A DNA stretch of 48,779 nucleotides from an uncultured Spirochaetota bacterium (GCA_903821875.1 CAIJMU010000143.1:1-48779), one strand, 5' to 3'. Positions 23,740-34,700 are shown, numbered from the stretch's first letter. Numbers and translations: made by a program. The notes: generated by a model from the sequence alone, not told the origin.

Positions 23740-25476
23740 TTAGTCCGTGAAGAGTTCGACTGGCACGAAGCGGTCGACGTCGATGAGGCCGCGGTCGGTG
23801 ATCTTGAGGCTCGGGATGACCGGCAGGGCCATGAAGGAGAGGGTCATGAGGGGCGAGGGATTGGCAAAGCCCTCACGCCGGAAGAGCTCTTCAAACTCAT
23901 GGAGTCGCTCGACGACGAAACGCGCGTCCCGGTCGCTCATGAGGCCGGCGATGGGGAGGGGAAGGTCGAGGAGGACCTCGTCGCCCACGGCGAAGACGAG
24001 CCCGCCACGGAGCTTGTTGAGGTGCCGCGCCGCCTTGAAGATCGAGGCGTCATCGACGCCTGCGATGATCATGTTGTGCGAATCGTGGCTGATTGTGCAG
24101 CCGAGGGCGCCGCGCTTCATGCCAAAGCCCGTGATGAAGCCCTTGCCTATGCTTCCCGACCCGGTATGGCGTTCGATCACGAAGAGCTTCATGAGGTCCC
24201 GCCCTGTGTCCGAGACTGCGTGGCCGTCCACGATCAGCGGCTCGATGAGGAGCTCCCCGGTGATGATGGAGTTGGGGCGGGCCTCGATGACGCGGATGCG
24301 CCCCCTCCCTGCCGTGAAGGCTGCCGGCAGGGGTATCCTGAAATCCTCCAGGGTGAGCCACTTGATGTTGACCGAATCGCGGAGGGGAGGGCGCATCGCC
24401 TGGGGTTCCTCGCGGAGCTTGCCGTCCTCGGCGACAACCTGGCCCGCTTTCCAGACGATCTTCGCCTCGAAGCGGTCGAGGGACTCGAAGGCGACGAGGT
24501 CGGCCTTCCAACCGGGGGCGACGGCGCCCATGCCGGGCAGGCCGAACCAGGTGCCGGGGTTGCGGCAGGCGATGCGGAAGGCATCGATCGGGTCTACTCC
24601 GCCAGCGAGGAGGAGGCGGAGGGCGTGGTCCATGTGCCCCTCGTCGACGAGGTCATCGGGGTGGCGGTCGTCGGAGCAGATGAGGAAGCGGTCGGCGGTG
24701 GAGCGTGTGATCGCGGGGATGAGGTTGCGAAGGTCCTTCGCGGTGGAACCCTCCCGCAGCATTATATACATCCCCTTCGCGAGCTTTTCCCGCGCCTCCG
24801 CGGGCGTGGTGCACTCGTGGTCGGAGCCGATGCCGGCAGCGATATAGGCGGAGAGGTCCTTGCCCGCAAGACCGGGTGCGTGGCCGTCGATTGGCTTGCC
24901 GGCTCCGCGGAAGATCGCGATCTTGTCGAGGAGTTTCTGGTCCTTCGACAGGACCCCGGGATAGTTCATCACCTCACCGAGCCCGAGTACGCGCTCTTCG
25001 CGGAGGAAGGGGTACATGTCAGATGCGAAGAGGGCCGCTCCCGCCGTGTCGAAGTCGGTGGCTGGGACGCAGGAGGGAACCATGAAGTAGATGTCCAGGG
25101 GGAGGCCCTCGCTGGCGGCGAGCATGTAGCGCATGCCGTCGTAGCCCTGGACGTTCGCGATCTCGTGGGGGTCGGCTATGACCGAAGTGGTCCCCCTCGG
25201 GACAACGACCCTGGCGTATTCGGCAGGCGTGAGGAAGGATGATTCGATGTGGACATGCGAATCCACCAGGCCTGGCGCGAGGTAGAGGCCCTTCAAGTCG
25301 ATGGTTTTCGCTGCGCGGAGCCCGTCGTTCACGCCTACGACAACGCCTTTCCGGATCGATACCGTCATGCCCTTGCGGATCTCCCCGGCGAGGAGGTCGA
25401 TGAGCTGGCAATTCGCGAGGTTGAGGTCGCAGGGCAGGGCGCCACGCGCCGCGTCGATGAGGTCCTTGTCGAGCAT
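23740..25476 (-). CDS. ade: Adenine deaminase
   Basis: The start is set to the ATG at 25476, seven bases after GGAGG, giving 578 residues (the frame is open to 25548). The amidohydrolase core is clear: LVDSHVHIESSFLTP with the metal-binding His-x-His, TSVIADPHEIANV, the DGHAPGL and SDHEC blocks, and ICSDDRHPDDL. The C-terminal ALGCTISHDSHNMIIAG block is diagnostic of Ade rather than other amidohydrolases. It converts adenine to hypoxanthine and ammonia for purine salvage or nitrogen supply. Divergent from a UroD-family gene. Confidence 0.94.
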   Translation of the reverse strand: MLDKDLIDAARGALPCDLNLANCQLIDLLAGEIRKGMTVSIRKGVVVGVNDGLRAAKTIDLKGLYLAPGLVDSHVHIESSFLTPAEYARVVVPRGTTSVIADPHEIANVQGYDGMRYMLAASEGLPLDIYFMVPSCVPATDFDTAGAALFASDMYPFLREERVLGLGEVMNYPGVLSKDQKLLDKIAIFRGAGKPIDGHAPGLAGKDLSAYIAAGIGSDHECTTPAEAREKLAKGMYIMLREGSTAKDLRNLIPAITRSTADRFLICSDDRHPDDLVDEGHMDHALRLLLAGGVDPIDAFRIACRNPGTWFGLPGMGAVAPGWKADLVAFESLDRFEAKIVWKAGQVVAEDGKLREEPQAMRPPLRDSVNIKWLTLEDFRIPLPAAFTAGRGRIRVIEARPNSIITGELLIEPLIVDGHAVSDTGRDLMKLFVIERHTGSGSIGKGFITGFGMKRGALGCTISHDSHNMIIAGVDDASIFKAARHLNKLRGGLVFAVGDEVLLDLPLPIAGLMSDRDARFVVERLHEFEELFRREGFANPSPLMTLSFMALPVIPSLKITDRGLIDVDRFVPVELFTD

Positions 25477-25563
25477 CGAATGTCCTCCGGCCTCACTGTA
25501 GGCGGGGGCCTTGCGCAGCGCAAGGGCGTGGATCGCGCCGGAGGCCATCCGGGAACTTCAAGA

Positions 25564-25591
25564 TTGACAAGCCCTGCAGCGATGCTATGGT
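25564..25591 (+). promoter_or_regulatory. Promoter overlapping the apparent start of the lone UroD-family gene
   Basis: TTGACA (25564-25569) and TATGGT (25586-25591) are 16 bases apart. Transcription would start about 25598, on the in-frame GTG at 25599, so the ATG at 25587 would not be in the mRNA. Confidence 0.5.
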
Positions 25592-25598
25592 TGCCATC

Positions 25599-26690
25599 GT
25601 GTTGACCAAACCGAAATCTCCCCTGGGCAAGGGCCCCCTCCCCGTTGATGTTGTCTTTCACCCCTCCTGGTGGCATCGCGCAGCGGGGATCATCTTCGAC
25701 GAGGACTTCTTCTACCACCCGGCCAAGCGGGTCGAGTCGGAGCGCTTGATGGAGCAGGTGCTCCACGAACGCTTTGGGGACTGCGGACTCGGTGGAGACC
25801 ACGAGAGCGACAGGCCGGTGATAGGGGCGGTTCACCTGGCCGCCGGCTACATAGTCTCCGAAATGCTTGGCTGCGAGGTCAGCTACGCTGCGGATGCCGC
25901 CCCCCAGGTGCACTGCGCCCAGCGGGAGGAACTCTCGATAGATCCCGATGAGGCGAGTTCGAGTCCTGCATGGAAGCGCTTCGAGAACCTTGCCGATTCC
26001 CTGAAGAAGCGCTTTGGCTACCTCTCGGGCGACATCAACTGGGGAGGCATCCTCAACACGGCGATCGACCTTCGCGGCCAGGAGCTCTTCCTGGACATGA
26101 CAGACAGGCCCGGGGAGCTGAAGACCTGCTTTTCCGGAATCGCATCGGTCATCGAGGCCTTCACCCGGAGGATCGAGGCTGCCACGGGCACGAGCTCCAT
26201 TTCAGTGAACCGCAACCTCGTCAACCTCGACGCAGCGGTCTTCCTCCATTCAGAGTGCTCGCACACCATGATCTCGGTCGCCGACTACGAGGACTACCTC
26301 CTCGGCTACGACATCGCCTGGAGCGGGTCGCACCGGCCCTTCGGAATCCACTTCTGCGGCAAGGATCCCCATCGCTTCGCCGATTCCTTCGCGAAGATAC
26401 CCCGGCTCGATTTCCTCGATCTCGGCTGGGGCGGAGATGTGGCTGCCCTGCGGAAGAGCCTGCCTGACACCTTCTTCAATATCAGGCTCGATCCCGTCCA
26501 GATCGGCGCCTGGTCAACCGACGAGATCGCCAGGACGATCGGGACTCTGGTCGGGGAATCGGCGAATCCCTGGCTTACGGGGCTCTGCTGCATCAACATG
26601 GACGAGAAGGTCCCTGACGAGAAGGTGCGGGCGATATTCCAGGCTGTCTTCGAACTCCGACAGCGGGCCTGGAGGGATTCAGCGGCGTAG
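25599..26690 (+). CDS. UroD/MtaA-family protein (methyltransferase-like), stand-alone
   Basis: About 363 residues of the uroporphyrinogen-decarboxylase fold. The block FGIHFCGKDPHRFADSF contains the H-x-C-G motif that binds zinc in the corrinoid-dependent methyltransferase branch (MtaA, MtbA, CmuA) and is not found in true HemE. The heme-pathway arginine motif near the N-terminus of HemE is absent. The late GLCCINMDE could give the third zinc ligand. No corrinoid protein is adjacent. The frame allows an ATG at 25587, but that codon lies inside the predicted -10 box, so I prefer GTG 25599. No ribosome binding site precedes either. The substrate is unknown. Confidence 0.68.
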   Translation: MLTKPKSPLGKGPLPVDVVFHPSWWHRAAGIIFDEDFFYHPAKRVESERLMEQVLHERFGDCGLGGDHESDRPVIGAVHLAAGYIVSEMLGCEVSYAADAAPQVHCAQREELSIDPDEASSSPAWKRFENLADSLKKRFGYLSGDINWGGILNTAIDLRGQELFLDMTDRPGELKTCFSGIASVIEAFTRRIEAATGTSSISVNRNLVNLDAAVFLHSECSHTMISVADYEDYLLGYDIAWSGSHRPFGIHFCGKDPHRFADSFAKIPRLDFLDLGWGGDVAALRKSLPDTFFNIRLDPVQIGAWSTDEIARTIGTLVGESANPWLTGLCCINMDEKVPDEKVRAIFQAVFELRQRAWRDSAA

Positions 26691-26693
26691 TGA

Positions 26694-26714
26694 GGCGCCG
26701 GCCCGGCCGGTGCC
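26694..26714. terminator. GC-rich hairpin between convergent genes
   Basis: GGCGCCGG can pair with CCGGTGCC (one G-T pair) around five bases. It sits between two converging stop codons (26690 and 26723). It has no T-run on either strand, so its efficiency is uncertain. Confidence 0.35.
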
Positions 26715-26722
26715 CGGGGGGG

Positions 26723-29700
26723 CTATTTCCTCAGTATTCCCACGATCGACAGGTCATCATACTGCTCATCCTCCCTGATGCCGCGGAAAAGGAAATAGTT
26801 GGGATCTTCCACGATCTCGTCCTTGCCTTCACGATCCTTCCTGCCAGTCTTGACCATTATGGATTCCTTCCTCCGGAACACCAGGGAGTACTGGTCGAAG
26901 AAGACCGACAGGAAAGCGTCCACCCTCCGGTCGACCATGATGGTCGCGTCGTCACCGGCGTTCCAGTCGTAGATCGAGAAGACCTTCCCGATTCCGAGGT
27001 AGGAGATCAGTCGCTCCTCCAGGGCGCCTGTGGCCTTGGTGAAATCGAAGCTCATCACCAGGTCGCGGTCGGTTTCGTGGTCGTGGCGGATGGTGAAGAC
27101 CTCGCGCCTGTCATAGGAGGCGATGAAGGCGTCGAGGCGCTCGGGTCCCAGGTGCTCGGCGTCGCCGGGGTCGTGGTGGAGGTCCTTGTGGTCCATGCCT
27201 GCGCAACCCGGCATTTCGGCGCACTGCCTGACGGCACCGCTTAGGTCGCGGAAGCGGTGGATGGGATCCTCCATGCCGTCAGAGTACAAAAGGAGGACGT
27301 CGCCTCGCTCGAGCTTGCGCCGGTAGCTGTAGAAGCCGGTTCCCCCAAGCTCCATCATGTCCTGCGGGATCAGCCCCGTGGCCGGCGAGGATTTCCTCAA
27401 GTCCGGCTGGAAGGGCTCGGAGACGGTCGTGCCGGTGGAGGCCTTCCAGACGCGGTACATGTTGTCGCCCGCATGGCAGAGCTGGCAGCTGCCATCGGAG
27501 AGGTTGATGACACCGAGGGTGAAGGCCGCGAACTTGCCCTTGTAGTCGCGTGCGACGAGGAAGTCGTTGACCCGGTAGGTGAGCTTTACCAGCTCGTAGT
27601 CGGGTACCCGCTGCAGGCGCTGCCACTCGTTGAAATGGTTGATGACGATCGTACCGACCTGTACCATGATGAAGGCGGCGGCGACGTCCTTGCCGGAGAC
27701 GTCGCACTTGATGAAGTAATAGTACTTGCCTTCGGCATCGAGCTTCTCGAAGTTCCAGTAGTCTCCCGATACCTTTTTGGCGCCCTTGTAGTAGCCGTAC
27801 ATCTCGTGGTACTTGCCGCTCTCCTTGGCGATGGACAATGTGATTGCCCCCGCCTTGAGCAGGGGGATGAAGTGGTTCTGGATGTCGGAGCCCTCGATGA
27901 GGGCGTGCGACTGCTTGGCTCCCTCCACGAGCTCGACGGCGAGGGCCTTGGCGGCCATGGCAAGGGTCGCGATCTCGTCCCGGCCGCGCACGACTATGTC
28001 GAAGCCCGCCAGCGAGGCCTTGTCTTCTGTCGTACGCATTGTGTCTATCTTGGCGACGATCTCGCGGATCGGCCTGACGATCGACCGGGCGAGGAAGAAG
28101 GCACCCAGGATGCCGCCAAGGAGGACCAAGGCGGCGATCTGCGCGGTGCTCAGGATGAGGGCCGTCGTCCGGGCGGCGACGTCGGCGACGATGAGGGCGG
28201 TGTTGGCCGAGAGCCGGACCATCCCCCGGTAGAGTATCGAGTCTCCGGGGCGGTACTCGAGGATGGGCTTGAAGAAGAGGTAGGAGGAGGCGGTCTGCGA
28301 CAGGACCGTGGGGTCGAAGGCAGGGACCGAATCGACAGCCTCGTCGGAGATGGCGCGGAGCCGGTCCCTGATGGTGCGGTCGATCTCGTCGAGGCTTGCG
28401 TTGAGCCTCTTCCTGTCCTCGTCGCCGGCTGAGCCAGGGGGGAGGGCCGTCTTCTGCTTCTGGAGCTCGGCCTTGCGGTCGAGGTCTCCCTTGATGGCCT
28501 CCGCCGACTTCGTCTCGAGTTCCCGGGCCATGTCGCCGACCCGGGCGGCCAGGGGGTCGACCGTCAGGTTCAGGGGCGAGACGCCGAGCTCGAGCCGCGA
28601 CGAGCTGATCTTGCCTGCGATGGCGGGATCGTTGGTCGAGAAGACGACGTCGCGTCCGGCGACCTTCGGATCCTGGGAATTGCCGGTAATTGTTATGTAT
28701 TCGGCCCCGGGGAGGGCCTTGACCTGTGTGGGAAGGAATCCGAGCTGGGTAACCGCGCCTTCGCGGTCGAGGAAGAAGCGTCCTCCCTGGGCCGCAGACT
28801 CCAGGAGGACCCTGGCTGCGTCCTCGAGGCCCCTGGCCAGGGCCGCGCTCTGGTTGCGCACCATGGACACGCCAAGGGAGAAGGCGACCAGGAAGACGAC
28901 CATGAGGATGAGGATGGCGATGAAGAAGGTGAAACGCACCGCGAGGTGGCCGCGATTCGTCCTGGCCTTCCTGATGGCCTTGTCCTTGACAGCGTCTGGC
29001 ATTGGACCTCCGTCCACGAGGGCGAGCACCTGGAGCCGCACCGACCGGGCGTCGCCGAGGGTGGCGACTGCCTGCCAGAGCGACAGGAAGATTCCGAGGC
29101 CGAAGAAGATCCAGGCCGCGGCGACTATGAGATCGTAGATCGAATAACGAGAGGAGGGCTGGGGCGCGAGGGTCCAGGAGGGACGGTACTCGTATTCGAT
29201 GCCGTACTTCAAGGTTCCGCTCGCATCGAAGGTCACACGGCGCGGGGCCCAGTACATCCCGCGCAGGGGGTGCTGGATGCCGAGCCAGTACTCGCCCTCG
29301 GGGATGTCCTCGACGGCGACCTCCTCGATGAGGCGGTTCGTGGAGATGCTGAAGCCGCCTGTGGCCAGTTCGCGACGGAAGTCCCAGGGCTCGGCCCGCG
29401 ACTTCGTAAGGACTACGCGCGTCACCGGACCCTGGTCGGTGAAGCCGCGGCCGACGATGGACAGGCTCCGCCTCCCGATGAGGTCCGTGGTCTGGCGTAT
29501 GTCGGTAATCAGGGTGAAAGGAACCTGTTTGTCCGCGCGGAACAGGACGGTGGAGATGTCGGAGACGTTTGCCGTGCCGTCTATGGCCGCTACGGAAAGG
29601 AGCCAATACCCATCATCGATATTGTCGAGGACCAGGAGGGGCGAGTGCCCCTGGATGGCCGGGGGCGGCCGAGGAAGTCCGTAGCGCTCGATGATCGCCG

Positions 29701-31666
29701 CCTCGATCGGGGACTGCCCTTCGATGACGCTGCGGCCGGGACGCCGGGCCTCCTTCGTGATGCCCGCAAGGTCGAGGGGCCCGACGAGGGTCCAGGTGTA
29801 GCCCTGGGTATCGTCGGCCAGGGGCGGCAGCCAGGCGATGTCCGCGCTGTTCGAAATGATGCTGCCCCCGGCGTCGAGCGGGGGGGGAAGGATGATGGGG
29901 GGGTCGGGCGGGGTGCGGTCGCGGAACCAGGTCAGGGTGACCGGCACCGACCTGTTGCCCGCGTTGTCCTCAACCGAGACTGCCAGGGCCCAGGCCCCGT
30001 CTTCAGGGGCACGAAGGGTGAGCGAGCCGGGGGAACCGTTGATGACCGTCCCCTTTGACCAGAGCCCGTCGCGTCCGGGGACGCCCCCCGGGTAGCCCTC
30101 GAGCATGGCATCGCCGGTCCGCGTCCAGAGGCTCACGACCTTCCCTATGCCTGCGGAGGTCTGGGGCATGCGAAGCACGACGGTCACCACCTCGTCCCGG
30201 GAGCGGCGGCCCGCCACATAGTTGGGAACCGATATGGCCGGGGGATCGACGTGGAGTACGGGTTCGAGGAGGAAGATGCGCTGCCTGACAAGGGGCGCGT
30301 TCCTCGTTCCGACCTGGTCGTCATATTGCCATAATGCGTACAATCTTCCGGCCATCGTGACGGCGTATGCGAAGGAGGTGGCGCCCCGCCGGGCCGGATC
30401 GGATAGTGCGGTGAAGCCCATCGCCTCGGGGGCGACCCAGGTGCCTGCATCGTTCATGCGCCGCCGCCAGACCTCGTTGGCGGCGACCTGGTCCTGGATG
30501 TAGACCGCAGTGGTGCGCCCGGCATCGTTGAGGAAATCGGCGAGGATGAAGGAGGAGGCGGGGTCCGAGATGTAGAGGAGGTCCTTTGTTTCCAGCCTTC
30601 CGCCGGCGTCGAGGCTGGAGGTGACAATGCGGACGGGATTGTCCCGGTTGTCCTCCTCCCGCTTCCTTGTGTCCCTCCGCTGCCATGCGATGCGCAGTCT
30701 GCCTCCGGATTCGATGAGCCGCGGAGCCTGGTTGTCGAAATATCGGTGGTTCGGTGTCTTGCTGGCTGCCTGGCTGCCCGGCTCCTGGTACTCGGTCAGG
30801 GGCAGGGCCTTCGACCAGGTTACCCCCCCGTCCTCGGAGGCCTTGGAGTAGAGCGCGTAGTGGGAAGCCGCGTCTTCGGTCCCGTTGACCTGGTGCTGGA
30901 ACACCACGAGATCCCTGCTGCCGTAGGCGAGCGAGTAGGGCAGGTAGTTGTTCACCAGACCCTCGTCAGGCGCGACAAGGGCTGATGGGGAGGACCAGGT
31001 CGATCCGTCTTCGCTGTGCGCGACCTGGATCGAGTTCGTGTTGTCGAGCGAAAAGCCTTTTTCGGTTCCACTCGCCGCCGGGGTGCCGGACGCAGCCGGG
31101 CTTCCCGCTGCAGCCGCCGCCTCTCCCTGGCCTGCCGGGCCTGTCGACGTGACGCCCGCCAAAGGCTGGGTCACGAAGAGGAGCCATCCGCCCCTGGCGT
31201 TCGGGAAGAGCCTCGGTGCGACCACTGTCGAGTCCGATCGGACAGTTCCTGCTCGGGCGAAGCTGGCTCCCGCGTCGTGGGAAAGGAGGATTGCGATCTC
31301 GCTGCCTGACATGGCGATGGCGAGCCCGATCGTGCCATTGCGGGCTACTGCCACCGAGTAGAGGATCGGAACGGCGCCCCGGAAATCCAGGGGGCCAGCC
31401 ACGCGCGAGGTAATCCACTTGCCCTCGACCCTGCGCGAACGGACTATCCAGGCCTGGCCCTGCGCCTTTGTATCGGAGGCTTCCTGCCAGAACAGGAGGG
31501 GCTCGTCGCCGGACTGGATGAAGGTGGGGGCGATGCCTCGACCCACGGGACGCGGCGGTTCCGATCGATCCGAAGCCGCGCTGGCAGGACCCGAGGTCGC
31601 CACGAGGGCGAGGAGGGCGACGACGAGGGCTGACAGCGGAAGGAGGGTGCGGAGGCCTTGACGCAT
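26723..31666 (-). CDS. Giant sensor phosphatase: sialidase-like propeller, membrane/HAMP, SpoIIE-type PP2C
   Basis: A 1647-residue protein. A signal peptide (about 1-31) precedes an extracytoplasmic beta-propeller with three Asp boxes, SHDAGASF (~128), SEDGSTW (~217) and SEDGGVTW (~276), as in BNR/sialidase repeats. Fibronectin/Ig-like segments follow. Membrane helices lie at about 840-862, 910-932 and 1172-1193; a sensor-like domain fills the gap between the last two, and a HAMP domain (ARSIVRPIREIV) follows the third. The PP2C/SpoIIE domain shows SGDYWNF (~1300), CDVSGKDVAA, LLLYSDGMEDP (~1460) and the terminal YDDLSIVGIL, the metal-binding Asp set. About 170 residues separate the last two motifs, more than usual. 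Relatives dephosphorylate anti-sigma-factor antagonists. Start chosen at the ATG at 31666; an ATG at 31780 is possible. Confidence 0.85.
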   Translation of the reverse strand: MRQGLRTLLPLSALVVALLALVATSGPASAASDRSEPPRPVGRGIAPTFIQSGDEPLLFWQEASDTKAQGQAWIVRSRRVEGKWITSRVAGPLDFRGAVPILYSVAVARNGTIGLAIAMSGSEIAILLSHDAGASFARAGTVRSDSTVVAPRLFPNARGGWLLFVTQPLAGVTSTGPAGQGEAAAAAGSPAASGTPAASGTEKGFSLDNTNSIQVAHSEDGSTWSSPSALVAPDEGLVNNYLPYSLAYGSRDLVVFQHQVNGTEDAASHYALYSKASEDGGVTWSKALPLTEYQEPGSQAASKTPNHRYFDNQAPRLIESGGRLRIAWQRRDTRKREEDNRDNPVRIVTSSLDAGGRLETKDLLYISDPASSFILADFLNDAGRTTAVYIQDQVAANEVWRRRMNDAGTWVAPEAMGFTALSDPARRGATSFAYAVTMAGRLYALWQYDDQVGTRNAPLVRQRIFLLEPVLHVDPPAISVPNYVAGRRSRDEVVTVVLRMPQTSAGIGKVVSLWTRTGDAMLEGYPGGVPGRDGLWSKGTVINGSPGSLTLRAPEDGAWALAVSVEDNAGNRSVPVTLTWFRDRTPPDPPIILPPPLDAGGSIISNSADIAWLPPLADDTQGYTWTLVGPLDLAGITKEARRPGRSVIEGQSPIEAAIIERYGLPRPPPAIQGHSPLLVLDNIDDGYWLLSVAAIDGTANVSDISTVLFRADKQVPFTLITDIRQTTDLIGRRSLSIVGRGFTDQGPVTRVVLTKSRAEPWDFRRELATGGFSISTNRLIEEVAVEDIPEGEYWLGIQHPLRGMYWAPRRVTFDASGTLKYGIEYEYRPSWTLAPQPSSRYSIYDLIVAAAWIFFGLGIFLSLWQAVATLGDARSVRLQVLALVDGGPMPDAVKDKAIRKARTNRGHLAVRFTFFIAILILMVVFLVAFSLGVSMVRNQSAALARGLEDAARVLLESAAQGGRFFLDREGAVTQLGFLPTQVKALPGAEYITITGNSQDPKVAGRDVVFSTNDPAIAGKISSSRLELGVSPLNLTVDPLAARVGDMARELETKSAEAIKGDLDRKAELQKQKTALPPGSAGDEDRKRLNASLDEIDRTIRDRLRAISDEAVDSVPAFDPTVLSQTASSYLFFKPILEYRPGDSILYRGMVRLSANTALIVADVAARTTALILSTAQIAALVLLGGILGAFFLARSIVRPIREIVAKIDTMRTTEDKASLAGFDIVVRGRDEIATLAMAAKALAVELVEGAKQSHALIEGSDIQNHFIPLLKAGAITLSIAKESGKYHEMYGYYKGAKKVSGDYWNFEKLDAEGKYYYFIKCDVSGKDVAAAFIMVQVGTIVINHFNEWQRLQRVPDYELVKLTYRVNDFLVARDYKGKFAAFTLGVINLSDGSCQLCHAGDNMYRVWKASTGTTVSEPFQPDLRKSSPATGLIPQDMMELGGTGFYSYRRKLERGDVLLLYSDGMEDPIHRFRDLSGAVRQCAEMPGCAGMDHKDLHHDPGDAEHLGPERLDAFIASYDRREVFTIRHDHETDRDLVMSFDFTKATGALEERLISYLGIGKVFSIYDWNAGDDATIMVDRRVDAFLSVFFDQYSLVFRRKESIMVKTGRKDREGKDEIVEDPNYFLFRGIREDEQYDDLSIVGILRK

Positions 31667-31795
31667 CAGTGTCCTTGTTCTGCCCTCAGCATCGGGTCGG
31701 GGCTGCACGAATTGTGTTCTCGCTTGGCTGGGTGGCTGAGAATGGCATCCGGCAGGGCGGGCATGCAAGGCAAATCTCATGGTCTCCGTCCGTCC

Positions 31796-34700
31796 CTAAT
31801 AGTTCAGCTGGTTGAGCTGCTGGTCGAGGAGGAGGACGTCCCGCGTCTTTGTGCCCTCGCTCTTGAGCAGGGCGTTGAGGGTGTCCCTCGCCTGGTTGTA
31901 CTGGCCCTGCGAGAAATAGAGCCGTGCCTCGTTGAGATTCTGCGAATCCGTGAGGCCGAGGACCTTCTCAGGCCCCCCTCCCTTCAAGGTCTGGATGTTG
32001 AGTGAGACAGTCTGGGCGTCGCGGTCGTTCGGATCGAGTTCCATGGCCTGGGCGAGGAGCTGCTCTGCCCTCGTGAGGTCGACCGCCCGTCCTGTCTTGA
32101 TGAGTTGCCGGGCCTGTTCCGCGAGCCTGAGCGATTGTGCCTTCTGCGATGCCGTGGGTTCGGGGCGGCGTTTTCCGATGGCTATCTCTGCCTGGACGAG
32201 GAGTCGGCCAAGCCGGCTGTTGTTCGGTTCGATGTGAGAGAGGTCGGCGATGCGCGCGTAGCCTGCCGGCGGGTTCTTCTTGAGGAGGGCTGCCGCGTCG
32301 TCGATGCGGTTCGGGAGGGAGGACTGGAAGTCGGCCTCGTTGGTGGCTTTCAGGATCTGGAGGGAGAGGAAGCCTGCATCTTCGTTGAGGGGGAAGGTCT
32401 GTGTCACGTTGGCAACGATGGCGAGGGCCGAGGCGAAGGTCTGCCTCGCATCGGTCCTCTTGCCGGATTTCTGCAGCGTGATGCCCTTTTCGTAGGTGAG
32501 GCGAGCAAGCGACAGGTATTGGGTCATCTCCCGGTACAGCGGGTCGTTCTGCCGGATTATGCGGCTGTTGCCGGTGTCGCGCGCCATTCGCACGAGTGAG
32601 AGCCAGAAGTCGAGGGGCGGATAGGTCAGGCTGGGGTAGCGCTCCTTCCAGAGCGTATTGGCCTTGGACAGGGAATTGTAGGCATCGTCGAAGTTGGCAA
32701 GGCTGTATGAATGCTGGGCGTCTGCCAGGAGGCGGTCCACCTCGAGCTTGGCGTACTGGTCGCGCGCCTCGTTGATGGCCCGGCCGATGGCGGCATAGCG
32801 CGTGACTCCCTCGTCCCAGACCTGCCGGTCGAAGTCGCTGCCCAGAGCGTCCAGGAAGCGGCTGTAGCCGACCTCCCTGGCATTCGTGGCTTCCTCGAGG
32901 GCATTGCGTGCCGTCTGCCGCCTGGCGAGGGTGGAGAGGCCGCTGACCGATCCTGCGAGGGTAGCTTCTGCTTCGGTGAAGGACTTGCGGGCTCCTGCCA
33001 GGGCAGTGGCAGCGGCCTTTTTGCGGGCTGCCGCAGTGGCGAGCAGGGTGCTTCTCTGCCCCTGGATCTCGGCCGTGGATTTTCCCAGGACTTCGTTCCG
33101 TGCGGCGATCGCGGCCACCGAGTCATCGCCGCGGATCCAGTCAGCCTCCTGCCTGATCCTGCCTCCGAGGCCCGTGGTCGACTGGGCCAGGACAGAGAGC
33201 CCGAGCTCCTCGTCGGCGAGGATCGCTGCCGCCTGGCTCGGGAAGGAATCAAGGCGGCCTTGGCGCTCAGGGACGGGAGATGGAGAGCCGGCCATCAGCG
33301 CCGCAGCCTTCCCTATCATGTCGAACCGTTCCTTGTACTCCTTCTCGAGGGCTGCCACCTCAAGATCGAAACCGAAGGCTACGAGGGCTACCTCATCGCC
33401 ACGGGCCTGGCTCATGGAGGCTGCGAGCCGGCTGCTCCAGAGCTCGTGTTCGGCAGCAGGCCAGTCAGCCGGCTGCGAAAGCGAGGCGAGTACGGCCCCG
33501 GTCCTGTCGGCCAGTGCCTTGAGCTTTCCCGATCGCGTCCCTTCGGTCTCGAGGGCTGCTTCGAGGGAACGGATTCCTCCCCGGAACAAGGAGATGTTCC
33601 TGAGCGCGTCTGCGAGGAGCATCCCCGACGCCTCGCCTGTCTCGAATTCGGCGACCTTGCCCGTGAGGACGGTGAGGCTGTCCCTGAGCTCCGCCAGCTT
33701 TGAAAGCGCGGGGGAGATGCCGTTCTCGAAATCCAGCAGGCTCAGGTTGGCGGCCTTCCCCGCAATCAGCGTCGTCTCACGCGCTCCAAGGCCCGAGTCC
33801 CCGGCCCTGTCTCCCAGCCTTCCCCAGAGGGCTTCGATCCTCTGCGCGGCTGCGACCAGACCTCCAGCCCTGTCCTGTTCCCCCTTCGAGGCAGCCCAGA
33901 GGCCTTCGTCCCAGGCTGCTGCAGCCGCCTTCCATGCTTCCTCGATGGCGGGGGTCTGTCGCGACTCCACGCCTTCGATGCCTCGTGCCAGCTGGTAGAA
34001 GGCCAGTCCCGCGATTCCCTCGGAGAGATCGCGCTCGGCCTCGGGCCGCCAGAGCGGGTCGGTCTGCTCGTCGCGGGTAGCGTAGTCGGAGACCATCTGC
34101 CTTCCTCGCAGGAAGAACCCCGCGTAGGTAAGGTAGGAGAAATTGAGTGGCGATCGGGCCCGCCCGTCGCTGTGTTCCTTCGGCAGGGCCTGGAATATCT
34201 CGGAGAGCCTCGTATAGGTCCCAACCAGCGATCTACGGTCCACATCGAGGCGAGAGAAGGCTTCGAGGGCGACAGCAAGGGCCTGTGCCGTGAGCCCTGG
34301 ATCGCCTTTAGAGAAGGCCTCCCCGAGGGCCGCCATGGCCGCTTCGAAGGCCGGCCCGCTTCCTCCCGGCTCCTCGAGCGCGCTCGACCGGGCCGTAGCC
34401 TCGTTCATGAGGCTGCGCATGAGGGTGACGATGCTCTTCGAGGATTCTATCTGCTTCTGGCCGCCGAAATCCTTGAGCACCAGGCTGCGGGCTGTCCCAT
34501 TCGCCTCGGTTTCGTACTGCCAGCCGAAGAAGCCCCGCATGGGCTTCCCGTTCGCGTCGGTCCGTATGATCTTCCCCGCCTCGTCGAGGAACTTCGTGCC
34601 CACCGCGCCGTCAGCCCCAATTACGACAATCTGCCCCGCGTCGGCGTCCCTGCGGTCGAGGATATCGTAGCCCGCATCGACGAACTCCCGCCAGTACAGG

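Noticed and set aside
27279-29606. 775-codon frame inside the phosphatase gene on the same strand
   Set aside because: Its product is Arg/Pro/Gly-rich and low in complexity, a frame-shifted shadow of the HAMP/PP2C coding sequence.
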